A stretch of 64,000 nucleotides of DNA from contig OZ024785.1 of NCBI GenBank assembly GCA_964017065.1, forward strand, positions 14,853,965-14,917,964, written 5' to 3'. This stretch comes from Haliclona indistincta. Its lineage: Eukaryota; Porifera; Demospongiae; Haplosclerida; Chalinidae. Below, one piece after another: positions 1 through 10,900 of this stretch (its first letter is position 1; each line of letters opens with the position of its first letter). The position numbers and the translations under genes are program-made. The notes under the pieces are model-generated. The model made no database searches. It was not told the DNA's origin and worked only from the letters and a program-made list of their open reading frames with translations.

Positions 1-331
1 CTTGTTGCAACTTCTGGAAGTTGGGTCTACCCATTTCAATCTGCTGTACCTAGTGGTGCAAATGTCACTGGAGAAGTAAGTTACCTTGGCTAACTAACAA
101 TCATGACTTATAGTTACTCATGTATAGGTGCAAGGAAGAGGATCAAACTGTCAGGGAAAGTTTACTCTTATATATCCAAGCGGAGATGTCTTCTTGTTAG
201 AATTCCAATATGGTGGTGGAGTGTTTTGGAAAGCCACTCCTACATTAGGTCCTTACATTACGCTGGCTATAGAGAAGCCACAACTCAGCGAAGATACGAT
301 GAGATGCACTGTTACTGCAAATGATGCTTAA
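1..331 (+). CDS. Small protein of unrecognised family, 3' part (copy A)
   Basis: Two exons are visible: 1-75 (open at the window edge) and 128-331, split by a 52-nt GT-AG intron and both in phase 0. The last exon encodes 67 residues ending in TANDA before a TAA stop. It aligns over its whole length with the complete copy at 1949-2419: shared blocks include NCQGKFTL, YPSGD, FQYGG and VFWKATPT. Intron position and phase are also shared, so the two are tandem duplicates. I do not recognise the family. The alternating hydrophobic pattern and paired glycines suggest a small beta-rich domain. The upstream start lies outside the window, so the gene is partial here. Confidence 0.6.
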
Positions 332-1819
332 CTATGATGACAGAAGACTGCCTGAAAATAGATTTATAAACTTGCAAGACTGTATAATAATAAAGTATTA
401 GACGTTGCTATGTCATAATAATTTTAGCTTTCCGGGATTATAAAAACACAATGTTATAACAATCATAAAAACAATAATGACGTTCTATTAAATATAATGT
501 AGTGTCTCATACTATCATAGGGTAGGTACAGGCTGTGCGCATGGCTATTCATTTTTCCCTATCACTGAATAATTCAGATAGGTTTTATAGGTCGTTACAT
601 AACTGCAGGAGCAGCTTATTTTAGTGTTGGGATTTATTAAATTATTATTCCAGTGTATGCTGGCCCCATGGTTTAGTATACTGCCTCAGCATTAACATGC
701 AGTTTTATAATCATATGCATCTTGTTACTATCTTGTGACAGCAGCTTGTTATATGCAGGGTGAAAGTAATGACGCCTTATAGTACCTGCAGAACCATCAT
801 AATACACATGGTTAATTCTTCAATTTGTGAGCATGTGGCCATCCATGTCTTGAGGCATCTATAAGCATTAAGTTAAACCAAGAGTATACATAATAAGTCC
901 TAGTATTATAGTATAATAATAAGTCAGACTATACTGGATCATGCAAAAATAAATCTGAACAAGAAGCATAATTATTTGCTCACTAGCTGAAGAACATGCA
1001 TCCATGCAGCTATAGACTAGATGAAGTAATGCATGCATGATTAGTATGGTTACTCATAACAATATTATGTACAACTGCATGCAAACCACAATTTACATAA
1101 TCATAAATACTGGCATGCATTGAGTTCAATCTTGGGCTTCTGTTTTGACTGCAGAATTAGAGCTTTTAACTTATTATAGCTTAATTTGTTGATGGCACAT
1201 TGATCTTTCAATTGTGAAGAATGAGGAAATTAACAAGGAAAGGGACAAAAATGGACAAGTGATCAAATCAACACCATGGCAATCTTTTTATCAAAGGTGT
1301 GAAATGCGGAAAGGCAAATAACACTATAGTCTGAGCTTAATATAATATTCGAAAGCATGCATGAGACAGCTGCACCACTAGAAATAATTGCCGAATGTTT
1401 AATAATAATATACATGTACCTATAAGCATGCAATGAAGCGCGACACCATATACCCGCATCCCATCCCATGCAATGTAATCAACATTATGCAACCAGATTC
1501 TGAACTCAATTTAAAATGAGATGCTTCACCTGCATGCAGCCTGAGGGTCTTCATAATGATAACATAGCCGTACCATGCTGACAGATCTGTCAGTATTGAA
1601 GATTTAGAGCAGCTATTATAGGGCTAGCCGGCATCACCTTATAGCACTGTATATGCACCTAAACTGATGGGTACACCTCAACTGCAACAACAGTGCTGTA
1701 TGACAAATGCGCAAGGCGATAGATAGAACAGTTCTCAAGTTAGCTGTACATTTGTTTACTCCTGAATCATATTCTCTACGTTATGCGGCCTCGAGGCGCT
1801 CCGCCCACCAATGGCGAAG
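332..1819. other. AT-rich intergenic stretch
   Basis: I see no supported gene here. The sequence has many stops in all frames, scattered gcatgc-type motifs and no recognisable repeat array. Confidence 0.5.
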
Positions 1820-1826
1820 TATAAAA
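1820..1826 (+). promoter_or_regulatory. Possible TATA box of the small gene
   Basis: TATAAAA lies in a GC-richer patch about 120 bp before the chosen ATG at 1949. The position fits a core promoter plus a short 5' leader. This rests only on motif and spacing. Confidence 0.35.
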
Positions 1827-1948
1827 CCAGCTCGAAACCAGCAATCAGTCAGTCATCAATCTGCACCCGGCGTCCGGCTCCGACTGCACGAACTGAACGA
1901 GACGCTTTCTCCGGCTATACTCTGATTCAATCTCTTTTGTTTGAGGCA

Positions 1949-2419
1949 ATGTCTAGTTTAAGTAAGTTTTGTTTCCAGACATAATTCGCTCGTTTTAGTT
2001 CTACTGTAGCTACACTATATCCGTCTATCCACAGCTGTTCATATAACATTCCAAAATAACTGCAAACAGGCAGCAACAGTTAAAAACTTTATTGCAATCG
2101 CTGGAAGATGGGTCTGTACGATCCAATCCCTTGTACCAAGTGGTGGACGAGCCCAAGGAGAGGTATGTACATCGGTTGCATGCACCTTATTGTTATGTGC
2201 ATGTCTGTATTGTAGGTCGAAGGAGAGGAAGAAAATTGTCAGGGAAAATTCACATTGGTCTATCCTAGTGGAGATACTTTTGTTGTACAATTCCAATATG
2301 GTGGAAGGGTGTTTTGGAAAGCCACTCCTACAAAAGGTCACTTTGTTGTGCTGAATTTAGAGGACCCAGAGCTTGCTGAAGATACAATGAAGTGCACCAT
2401 TACTGCCAATGATGCTTAG
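1949..2419 (+). CDS. Small 114-residue protein of unrecognised family (copy B)
   Basis: Three exons fit exactly: 1949-1961 (13 nt), 2035-2162 and 2216-2419, with introns of 73 and 53 nt, all GT-AG. They join in phase to give 114 residues starting MSSLTVHITF and ending ITANDA, TAG stop. The first ATG is preferred because exon 1 splices in frame to the homologous exon and a TATA-like motif lies upstream. There is no clear signal peptide. Four cysteines are spread along the chain. The copy at 1-331 shares exon structure and sequence. The composition (beta-prone, glycine turns, YPSGDTF) suggests a small beta-sandwich, but I cannot name a family and assign no function. Confidence 0.65.
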
Positions 2420-2934
2420 GAACGGGCTGAAGAAACAGATTCCAGTACAGCATATTAATATTATACTTTATCATAGCTAAGAACAACAATACTAGAAATT
2501 TGTTACAAAAGAATGAATAAAATGTCATAAAACTTGCTTGGTAATTGGTATAGGCATAGGCAATATATAAACAAAGTGTACGTCACTTCCGAATCTTAAG
2601 CATGTCTAGCTGTGCATGCTAGTACCAGGCCGGCGTCTTCCTCCGATCCTCGTTCGTCGCCATGAGTGAGTGGCGCTGGCTCGTTCTCGATCATACCTCC
2701 ACCGATCGTCTCGCTGTTTACTGGGCTGCATACACCAATGGTGGTAGTTAGATCTTGCACCTGCGCTAAGTTCTATACATAATCGAACAACGGAAGTAAA
2801 TTTATGTGCAATTTACATGGATGTAAATTCCATATACCAGCCCCACCCTTCACAGCCACACCTATATTATGTTTCAAGATGCATGCCCATCAGTAGCTTA
2901 CTTCGCGCGCAGTCCGCCTGAACCTCGCAGTAAT
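2420..2934. other. Intergenic region, nothing recognised
   Basis: Contains the 3' flank of the small gene and a short GC-richer patch near 2630-2700. No coding region is supported. Confidence 0.4.
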
Positions 2935-3252
2935 CACAAACCAGTTTGTGTTGATGGTAAATTGTACCAGTGGTGAGATGGATGGATGGTATACCACGAG
3001 TACACGATAATCCTGAGAAGAGGGAGTTCCTGTCTGTGGACATGTTTCAATCAGACATTAGGGAACGACTGTATAACTCTGCCGGCTGGATGCAGAGCAG
3101 CTATATGATATAGTATATTATAGTCTGTCAATAATCGAGGTGGTGATCCTGCATTGATCATTATTAACACCTTCATTAGGAGGTGCACCAGTGAAAGACC
3201 AGCTCATGGTCCCACCATGAGCAATGTCATGGACCTACTGGCTAGGATATAG
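2935..3252 (+). pseudogene. Collapsed kelch-kinase pseudogene
   Basis: Positions 2940-3085 match part of kelch exon 1 of the intact genes (VHD, PEKREFLS and VDMFQSD codons), with deletions and a premature stop. At 3160-3252 the sequence jumps straight to the last kinase codons (RRCTSERPAH, then MSNVMDLLARI and TAG). About 3.5 kb of the gene, including the remaining kelch exons, coiled coil and most of the kinase domain, is missing. The 3' flank to about 3530 matches the 3' flanks of the intact copies. This is an old, internally deleted sixth copy. Confidence 0.85.
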
Positions 3253-3539
3253 AGCTGACTACACATGATACTACTGTACAACAACATACTACGTGTAACT
3301 ACTGTGTGTGTGAACTGATGGTTTGATAATTGTACTGTGTAACTTCAAGTTGTTTGCCAGGTGCAAATGCAAAGTTTTTGAATTGATATGCATTCAATTT
3401 CTTATTGTTCGTATTTCTTTCATCAATTTCGATTTCGTGCTTTCAAATACTAGTGAGTCTAAGATATCATAGTGTAGCTGAACAAGTATAATGTATTAGA
3501 GATGTATATAGCAATATTCCACTCAAGCATACATATTAT

Positions 3540-3795
3540 CTGCACACCATCATTAGACAATGATGAGTTCAGACATGTACCACTAGAGAATAGACAACAC
3601 AACGATTGTTAATTTATAATTAAAAATCACTCTTGTTTGTATAATTTATTATTTATTTTTAGTGAGAAAAATGTTTTATTTGAGCTCGAAATATACAATG
3701 TAAACAGCTGCAAGTACATGTACTCACTTGACTCCACAAGGTGTATTCTCTGGTAGGAATGGAGGAGTGGTTGGACATTTCAAGTGGTTGGACTT
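3540..3795 (-). pseudogene. ADAM17-like exon remnants beside the collapsed kinase copy
   Basis: The strip at 3547-3595 matches the start of the cysteine-rich exon at 21795-21895, and 3728-3790 matches the next upstream exon (PSTPP.LPENTPCGVK) with its donor. Exons for the membrane segment and tail, expected between here and the kinase end, are absent. So the tail-to-tail partner of the oldest cassette survives only as fragments. Confidence 0.75.
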
Positions 3796-3879
3796 AAAAT
3801 TGTTAAAATCAGAAACACCCAAATGAAATTAATAAGCTGAATCTTGAGAGGAAGTTGAATTGTAGACCAAGACAACTAC

Positions 3880-4020
3880 CATGTGATTCACAAGTAGCAA
3901 GAAGGGTGCGTAAGGCAGAGGCCAAAAGAACTATTATCATCTGCATTTGCAAGGGCACCTGAATAATGGCTATTCCAAAAACAACCAATTCCAGTATACT
4001 CAAGCTTTAAAAACAGCTCA
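3880..4020. repeat. Duplicated block shared with 14995-15170
   Basis: About 140 bp around the motif caagtagcaagaagggtgcg matches the region just beyond ADAM copy 1. It travelled with the cassette duplication. No coding function is recognised. Confidence 0.65.
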
Positions 4021-4040
4021 TCTAAATAAGTATACATGTA

Positions 4041-4172
4041 GGTTAACCCATGGCAACCGAGGCGGTACGCGACATAACCGAGGGGATTAATTTTACCGCC
4101 CGAGGGCGCGAAGCGCGCCAGGGCAACCCCCGAGGTTAATATCGAGTACCGCCGTGGTGCCATGGGTTAACC
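4041..4172. repeat. 132-bp near-palindromic hairpin element
   Basis: The ends are GGTTAACCCATGG and CCATGGGTTAACC, and inner segments (gaggcggtac / gtaccgcc) also pair. GC content is higher than the flanks. This resembles a very short foldback or MITE. No transposase is present and target duplication is unclear. Confidence 0.7.
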
Positions 4173-4297
4173 ATTTTGTAGCCCAGGAACGTCGAGACTG
4201 TTGCTCTTATGGTTACTAAACGAAGCGCTCAAGGCAGTAGAGCTTCCATTGAAGTCACCAGAGGCGAATGATGGTGCGTACCTGAAAGACGGCAGTG

Positions 4298-4313
4298 CAG
4301 TGGCGGATCCAGG
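4298..4313 (+). mobile_element. Possible hAT-type transposon end
   Basis: CAGTGGCGGATCCAGG is a terminal motif I associate with many animal hAT-like elements. No matching inverted end was found downstream, so this is at best one end of a decayed or truncated copy. The body from 4314 onward has no recognisable transposase. Confidence 0.4.
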
Positions 4314-5308
4314 GGTGGGCCAGGTGGGGCCTGCCCACCCAAACTAGCCCAGCTAAAATGTTAAAGTTTTAACTATAGAGTTCTCGCTACTGACTAGCGC
4401 GCTCGCTTTCTACATCGTTTCGGGGATCGCATGCACTTCGCGCTTTATAAACCGTTTGGGCGCTAATACTTGACCGCAATAATTCTATGGAAAAGAATTT
4501 CATGAGCCGCCATTTTTGAGTCCTACTGGTACACTTTTGCTACAAAGACCGTCAAGAAAAGCGTGGAACATAAATTTTATTAGTTCTTGTGTGATGCCAA
4601 GCGGAGACAAGCTCGGAAAAGCACCGACAAGCGCAACTTGATTGGAGTCAAAACTCACATTCGCGACTTCCAGCGCCCATTTTATCAACGGTAAGCCTCA
4701 GAAACAGTCTGTCCGGGGGACCGAATCCGCGGGTTCATTCTACCGCGGATACGGTCCGTGCCAGTAATTACACTGTACCACAAGAGTCTGCCCAGTCCAT
4801 TTCGTCGCGTCAGGTCAACTGCATGCACTTAACAGTGTTCTCGAACACAGACTGCATACACATCATTAAGACACTACTGTAACAACAGCAACTATATCAG
4901 TATGAGTATTAAAGCACTAATGACAAGAGCTGCATTAATTTTATACAGAGAGTTCTGGAATAACATGACCACAACAATAAGACTGTCCTGAATGTACAAT
5001 ACTGTCCAGCAGTGTTACACAAAGATAAGACAGACCAAGCACCACTAGACTATTGACACAACTCCTTGTTGATAGTGCTTTATCTTATCCAGGAACTACT
5101 TCTATAATGGATGCAGTAAAAGTGGCAGTTCGGTATGCTACCATTGCTGTCTCACTTCCTTTATTTTCTGTGCTATTCTCCAGTATACGACCTCAGAATG
5201 CTTCTGAACAAGTGAATGCCTCATTTGTCAAACCCTAAACCAACAGCGACCAGTCCTTAACGTGAGCTGTGCACTGGTGTGTTTGTTATGGTATCCCTCC
5301 TATAGGCT
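4314..5308. other. Intergenic, possibly decayed transposon body
   Basis: No gene is supported. The first few hundred bases are GC-richer and may belong to the element whose end is at 4298. Confidence 0.3.
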
Positions 5309-5458
5309 AACAGCGATGGTTCAGACTGGGAGATAGAGATGCTGACTGCAAAGTTCCACTTTGTTGATCTGGCAGGGTCAGTGCACGTGAGACTAAAGAG
5401 AACCAGAGCTACAGGAGAGATGGCAAAGGAGCAAACATCGATCAACTATATGGTCTAG
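5309..5458 (+). pseudogene. Kinesin KIF21-type motor fragment
   Basis: Fifty codons read [18 protein letters not shown] then VDLAGS, KRT, ATGE, AKE and SIN, which is the switch II region of a kinesin motor. The wording [21 protein letters not shown] is typical of KIF21. The invariant Glu after VDLAGS is replaced by an insertion (VHV), the following glycines are lost, and a stop comes right after SINYMV. An AG lies just before the fragment, as at an exon start. No other kinesin exon is nearby, so it looks like an isolated broken exon. Confidence 0.75.
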
Positions 5459-6385
5459 TAAGCAATGTGGTTTGGCTGTAGTAAACAAATGTAAAAACAG
5501 TTTTACTGTGTGGTTTCATTCCTTACATGTGTTTCTCTCTTAAACTTCCTCCTCTAATGTACTGGCTAGAAATCCAAGATGTTCTTTTCCTACTCAAGCA
5601 TATAAAACTCCCTGCAGATAACTTTAACATTTTTATGACCACGTGTCATTTGTTTCATCCTGCACTCGTGAATCAACTAGGAAAGATCTAAAACAAAACT
5701 TTAGCCGCTGCTCTACAACAAGTCACTTCTACTTTAACCGAGTTGTTAAACTTTGGAACAAGCTTCCTATTGTCCTCTGAGTCATAATTATACTAAAAAT
5801 AAACATGAAATTTGTGTCTTTCTATGGGATCACTTCATAATGAACTTTAATCCTGACATTCCATGCTCCTATCACTTTTTATGCCCTTGTTCTTCCTGCT
5901 CACCTTTCTCTTAATGGTACTTATCTATATATAGATATACTAGGCTTCACTATTATGTGTTGTCCTTCAACAATCGCTTTATTGATTGTTGTAAAGTGAA
6001 TAATAAAACTTGACCGAACGTTTCAGTTCTTCCTGATGCCAAACTGAGGAGTCATTCGTGCTGGAAAGAAGTACTCGAGTACTAATCTTTATGTACCGAA
6101 CATTTTCTTGCACTGCAGGTGATGACTCTTGCACTATAGTGAGGAAGAACTGATCCCAACACAAATATTCATCAGCACTGTAGTCTTTAAACTCACTGTA
6201 CCTAGCATGCATCATACGATAAAAATTAACCGTTGATGAAGTTCACAAGAAAGCACGGTGGTGCACCATGGCTGTGCAAAGATGTACACATAGAGTATAA
6301 GCATGCAGCATAGATGTGCCAGAGAGCCTATGGAACTAGCTAGAACGTCACTTCTATTATTAATAAGCACATTTGCTAATGTATC
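5459..6385. other. Intergenic, nothing recognised
   Basis: AT-rich with stops in all frames. No coding region or clear repeat is supported. Confidence 0.4.
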
Positions 6386-6389
6386 ATGC

Positions 6390-6510
6390 CGCGGTTTTAT
6401 TGAAAACGGGCTGACGCGCTAAAGTCGTTTTAAATCGGGCCAGCCGGATTTAAAACGGGCCAGCCCATTTTAAAGCCGGCGGCCCGTTTTAAAACGGTCC
6501 GGGTTGCAAA
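6390..6510. repeat. GC-rich degenerate tandem repeat
   Basis: Several imperfect copies of a motif like tttaaaacgggccagcc follow each other. It differs sharply in composition from its flanks. Role unknown; a relict of a mobile element is possible. Confidence 0.5.
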
Positions 6511-7969
6511 ATGGTCCGTAACATATCTACGTTTGTCTATGATAGAGAGCTCCTAAGAGATGAGTAACACCCAAACGTATCGGCGAATTGCTCCTGTTTG
6601 CTCGAGATTCACTACATTCTAGGACTCAAAATGGCGGACGAAGGCGTGGCACGATGACGGTTTTTTAGAAATTACTGCGGTCAGCTGTTAGCGCCCAAGG
6701 GGTCTATAGATTTTCGCTGAAAGTCGCTGGCAGAGTAGGGACGTACGTCAACATGCTTCGCAGTAAGTTTCGCTCTACATAGCCGTCTCTGTGAAAAGTT
6801 TCGGGCGAAATAATTTGAGATTTTGAACAGTTGAATATCTTGATTCTTGAAATGGCCGTGAACTTCATAAGTAAACCAGGATAGATGTCCTCTGAAGATA
6901 GTAAAACTCTCCATACAGTATGTTAATAATAATTAAGAGGAGTTAAACGTCAGTCAGTAAGGTAAAGTCGAGGGTAAAATTCAGCGATTTCGAGCTGGCA
7001 GCTGCCTGCATCATGGTCATTTACTGAAGCTCTACGTGGGCGGTGACATTGCTTTTACAAATTTCTTTGCCGCGAAAACAAATAAAATCATGCAAACAGC
7101 TTTGAAAGCGGCAGGAAACGACCAAACCTGATCGTAGCACGGCACACAAATTTGGAAATCTCTACAGCACTTTGGATTTAGACCAACTGTAGCTGTACCA
7201 AGAATCCGTGCCATAAACATCATCATTACACAAAAGTACTGCTTACTGAGAATAATAGAATGTTATAGGATGCTGAACACATCTATTTCTAGCAAAAACA
7301 GCTGCCTAGCTCTCGTCGTTAGCATAGAAAGTCGTTTTTCAAAGTGACCGGAATTACCCAATTTAACCTCGATTTTCGCTATTTATGAATACTACTTTTT
7401 ATTACCCGTGCGCAGTATGCGCCAGGGTTATGCGTTTGTGTCCGTCTATACATATGTGTGTGTGTCATCAAAAAACACGCCTGTTTGCGTCTTACAGCTC
7501 AAAAATCTTCACGAAAACACTCTCTGCAGCTTCTTCATTGAATTTATAGTCCTATGAAGACGTTTTCTGTGCCGCTGGCAAGCCTTGCTCGAGCGGCTAA
7601 TCCATGGCTTTCTATAGCTACGTGCCCTTGTAAGAGCACTTTACGGTATTGTGGGTGTGTCTTCCAACCTCCTATCCACGTCGATGTCCTCACTCAGTCT
7701 CACAAGTACCGTATTACGCCAGAGCTAACGTGCGTGTTGCAGTAATGCAGGAGTTTCTCGTAGCTCAGCGCACGGGTATGTGTTCATTAGAACTCAAGTT
7801 ATTTCTTGCTGCCAATAAGCATCGAATCTTCAACGCCAACTTCCTCTTGCTGAAAGAGTATACCCAGTAGTATCGGTGTATCGGTGACTGCAGTGCAAGA
7901 GCTCTTGGCTCGTTCGTCTTGGCGCTCGGTCAGGCGTGCAGCCATAGCAACTCCCCGTGTTTTCAAGAT
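6511..7969. other. Upstream region of kelch-kinase gene 1
   Basis: The block 6822-6965 is repeated upstream of kinase copy 2 at about 15655-15800 (shared words: ttttgaacagttgaa, gtaaaactctccatacagta), so it was duplicated with the cassette and may hold promoter elements. The last 40 bp before the ATG (ccatagcaactcc, gtgttttcaaga) are also shared with copy 2. No separate gene is supported. Confidence 0.4.
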
Positions 7970-10900
7970 ATGGCGACATACGGCCCTAGTTCTGGTCCTC
8001 TGCCTCGCAGGGGTCACACAACACTTTGTGTTGGTGGTAACCTGTACATGTGGGGAGGTTCTATAGATGGCATACCAGAGGTACACGATAGTCCAGAGAA
8101 GAGAAAATTCCTGTCTAGTGTGGACGTGTTTCAATCAGGCTGTGGGGACTGGATACGGCGGGAGACCAGTGGAACACCTCCACTGGGAGTGAAGGGATAT
8201 TGCTGTGCTGCAGTGGGTGACTCGCTTTATTATTTTGGTGGTTACTGTGGACATGCCAACTGCTGTCATAATAGTGTGTACAAGCTGACCACATCGTCCC
8301 TTCAATGGATGATGCTCTCTCGCTCTACATCTGAGAGTGGGGCACCGATGAGGAAGATGAACTGTGGTATGGTAGCATTCAGGGATGGTGAGGAGGACAT
8401 CTTGTGTGTAGTAGCAGGGATTGGTCTTACTCCATCACATCATCAATCTGGAGCACAGTATGAAGCTGCTTATGTTTCTACCTGGTGTAACGAACAACAC
8501 ATGTTCAGTCTAAGCACTAGTGAGTATAAAATAAATTATATTAAATTTTTACTCGCTAAGCATGCTTGGTATGACCACACCCATTGTGTTCTTGGTTTTA
8601 TCTATTGATTGGGTCATTCCATATCATTTCAACAACTTTTCTACATGACCCTCTTGGATTTCGTTGAAACTTGGTAATGATGGACCCCTCATGGTAGTAT
8701 GAATCCATAACAAGTTTCAGCGTATGGTTTCTGAAATTAAATTATAATTGAATTATTGCTGATATTTTGTATTATGTACCATTCAACTGCTTATAACTTA
8801 GTTATAATTAGTCGTATCAGGAAACTAAATTATCATTGGTGGTTACTCTTTTGCCAAATGTTTCGACAATAGTCGCATATTAAATGTATTACCTTTCAAC
8901 ACTCTATTCTTGAACGATCCTCAAGTTTTTTTCGGCTAGAAGATTCATGCCCTGGTACATGAATAAGCCATGTCAGTCCTGTTAATATATTATGCACTAC
9001 TCAGTGAATGTATATTTTAGGGGTGTTGTGCAATTATAATTGCAGGAAGTTTGGCAAAATATTAATGATTACAGGAAGTTGCGCACATTCCCAATGTTTT
9101 TCATTTACCTTGCATGCTCACATGCAGCTTGTCCATAATTTTTTGAGAACCAAGGATGACATACAAACGCAGGTCAGTGCTACACATGCATCATGTACTC
9201 TCCCATAAAGTTCGCATATAAGGTCATTGACTATTAATAATCTGCATGGCTCATTTAGCTATTTCTAGAGAAATTTTACAACCACTATATTAGGTACATG
9301 GTGATTCGAAAAAGAAATAGTCACGTTTCGAAAGGTGTCTCAACTTCACAGATTCTATTTAAAATTGACTCTGCGTTTTTAGAGGTTAAAGTTTATGAGA
9401 GGGGTTAATTTGTCAATATGTATTATTTTACTAAGTCTAATATTTCATAGGAAATAGTGATCAATTAGCTTTAATAAGACAATTTTAGTTTCCTGATACG
9501 ACTAAATGAAATTATAACAAAGTTATAAACAGTTGAATGGTACTTATTACACAATATATTATAATAATTCAAATAATGTTATTCCAGAAACCATAAAAGA
9601 GCCCAGGCTGCATGACACTTGTTATGGATTAATTACCATGAGGGGTCTATCATTACCAAGTTTCAATGAAATCCAAGAGGGTCACGTAGAAAAGTTGTTG
9701 AAATGATATGGAATGACCAGATTGTACTTTCACTATTCTCAATACTCTATAGTCCATTCTTTCAATGTGTTGTATATTGTGTTATTGAGTGAGAGATGAT
9801 TTCATCGCCTCCTGCAGGAGAGTGGAGCTCACCAAGAGTCACTGGACAGCCTCCTCCTCCATGTGATGACTTTACTCTCACTCCAGTGGGTGAGAGGAGA
9901 GCTGCACTGTTTGGTGGTAGTATTGGACCAGAAGCCATTAGTGATGACCTACTGATAGTTGAGCTGACCAAACACACTGTGGTGAGAGTGTGATAGTGAG
10001 CTGGGTTGATCCACTTGATAGTAACTCACTCACACATCATGTGCTCACAGTACACTATCTTATTCTAACCCATCTGCTCTTACCAGCACTGGACAAAGGT
10101 CAACAAACCTTCATCAGCTTTCAGCATTGCCGCAAAATGGCCTATAAAGAGACGTGGTCATGCTGCCGCATGTTTGACTGGTCCACTACTAGTGATAGTG
10201 GGAGGGGTGAGAAATGATGACAAATGGACTACTATCAGTGACTGTTGGATTCATGACCTCACTACAATGAAGTGGAAGAAGGTAATTTGTGTTGTACATG
10301 TGTATCAGATACTGTATGTTTGGTTTTGGTCTTCAGCTACCACTCCCTGACACTGTGACTGAACGTGTGTTCCACTCACTCTCTGCAATACAACTATCAC
10401 CACACAATGCGTTGCTGGTAGATTTTGGTGGACAGAGATCACCTGGTGGTGATAAACTATCTGGCACTGTCCTCATTGAATTGAGTGAGTACAAGAACAT
10501 GTGATGCTCAATTGCAGTACAGTCAGTAGCTATAGTGTCACACACTGCACAGTGGTACTGGTGTACTGTAGACACATAACAGCTCCTCTCTTCATGCAGT
10601 CCAGGGAGGAGATGGTCAGTGGGTGGTGGGGAGGGTAGGAGCAGCCTTGGAGGACAAGTGGGAGTACCAGCAGATGTTGTCAGAGGGAAGGATGAGGAGG
10701 GTGGAGGGTAGCAGTGATCAGCTCCGTGAGGTGAGTTCCCTCTGACAATGCTGTTAGTAATGGTGACTACCACATCACACAGCAACAACTACAGCTGGAG
10801 AGAGCCAGAGAGGTTGAGCGACGACTGATGACAGAGCTAGATCAACTGACTAGCGAGAAGGAACAAGTGTCTAGAGAGAAGGAACAGGTTTGCTCGTTGT

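Noticed and set aside
1949..2419. Assignment of the small gene to an aegerolysin-like or other pore-forming family.
   Set aside because: Only vague resemblance in the glycine and aromatic pattern; key family features were not evident.
6681..6914. 77-codon minus-strand open frame upstream of kinase copy 1.
   Set aside because: The related block near copy 2 does not keep the frame, so it is better seen as duplicated noncoding sequence.
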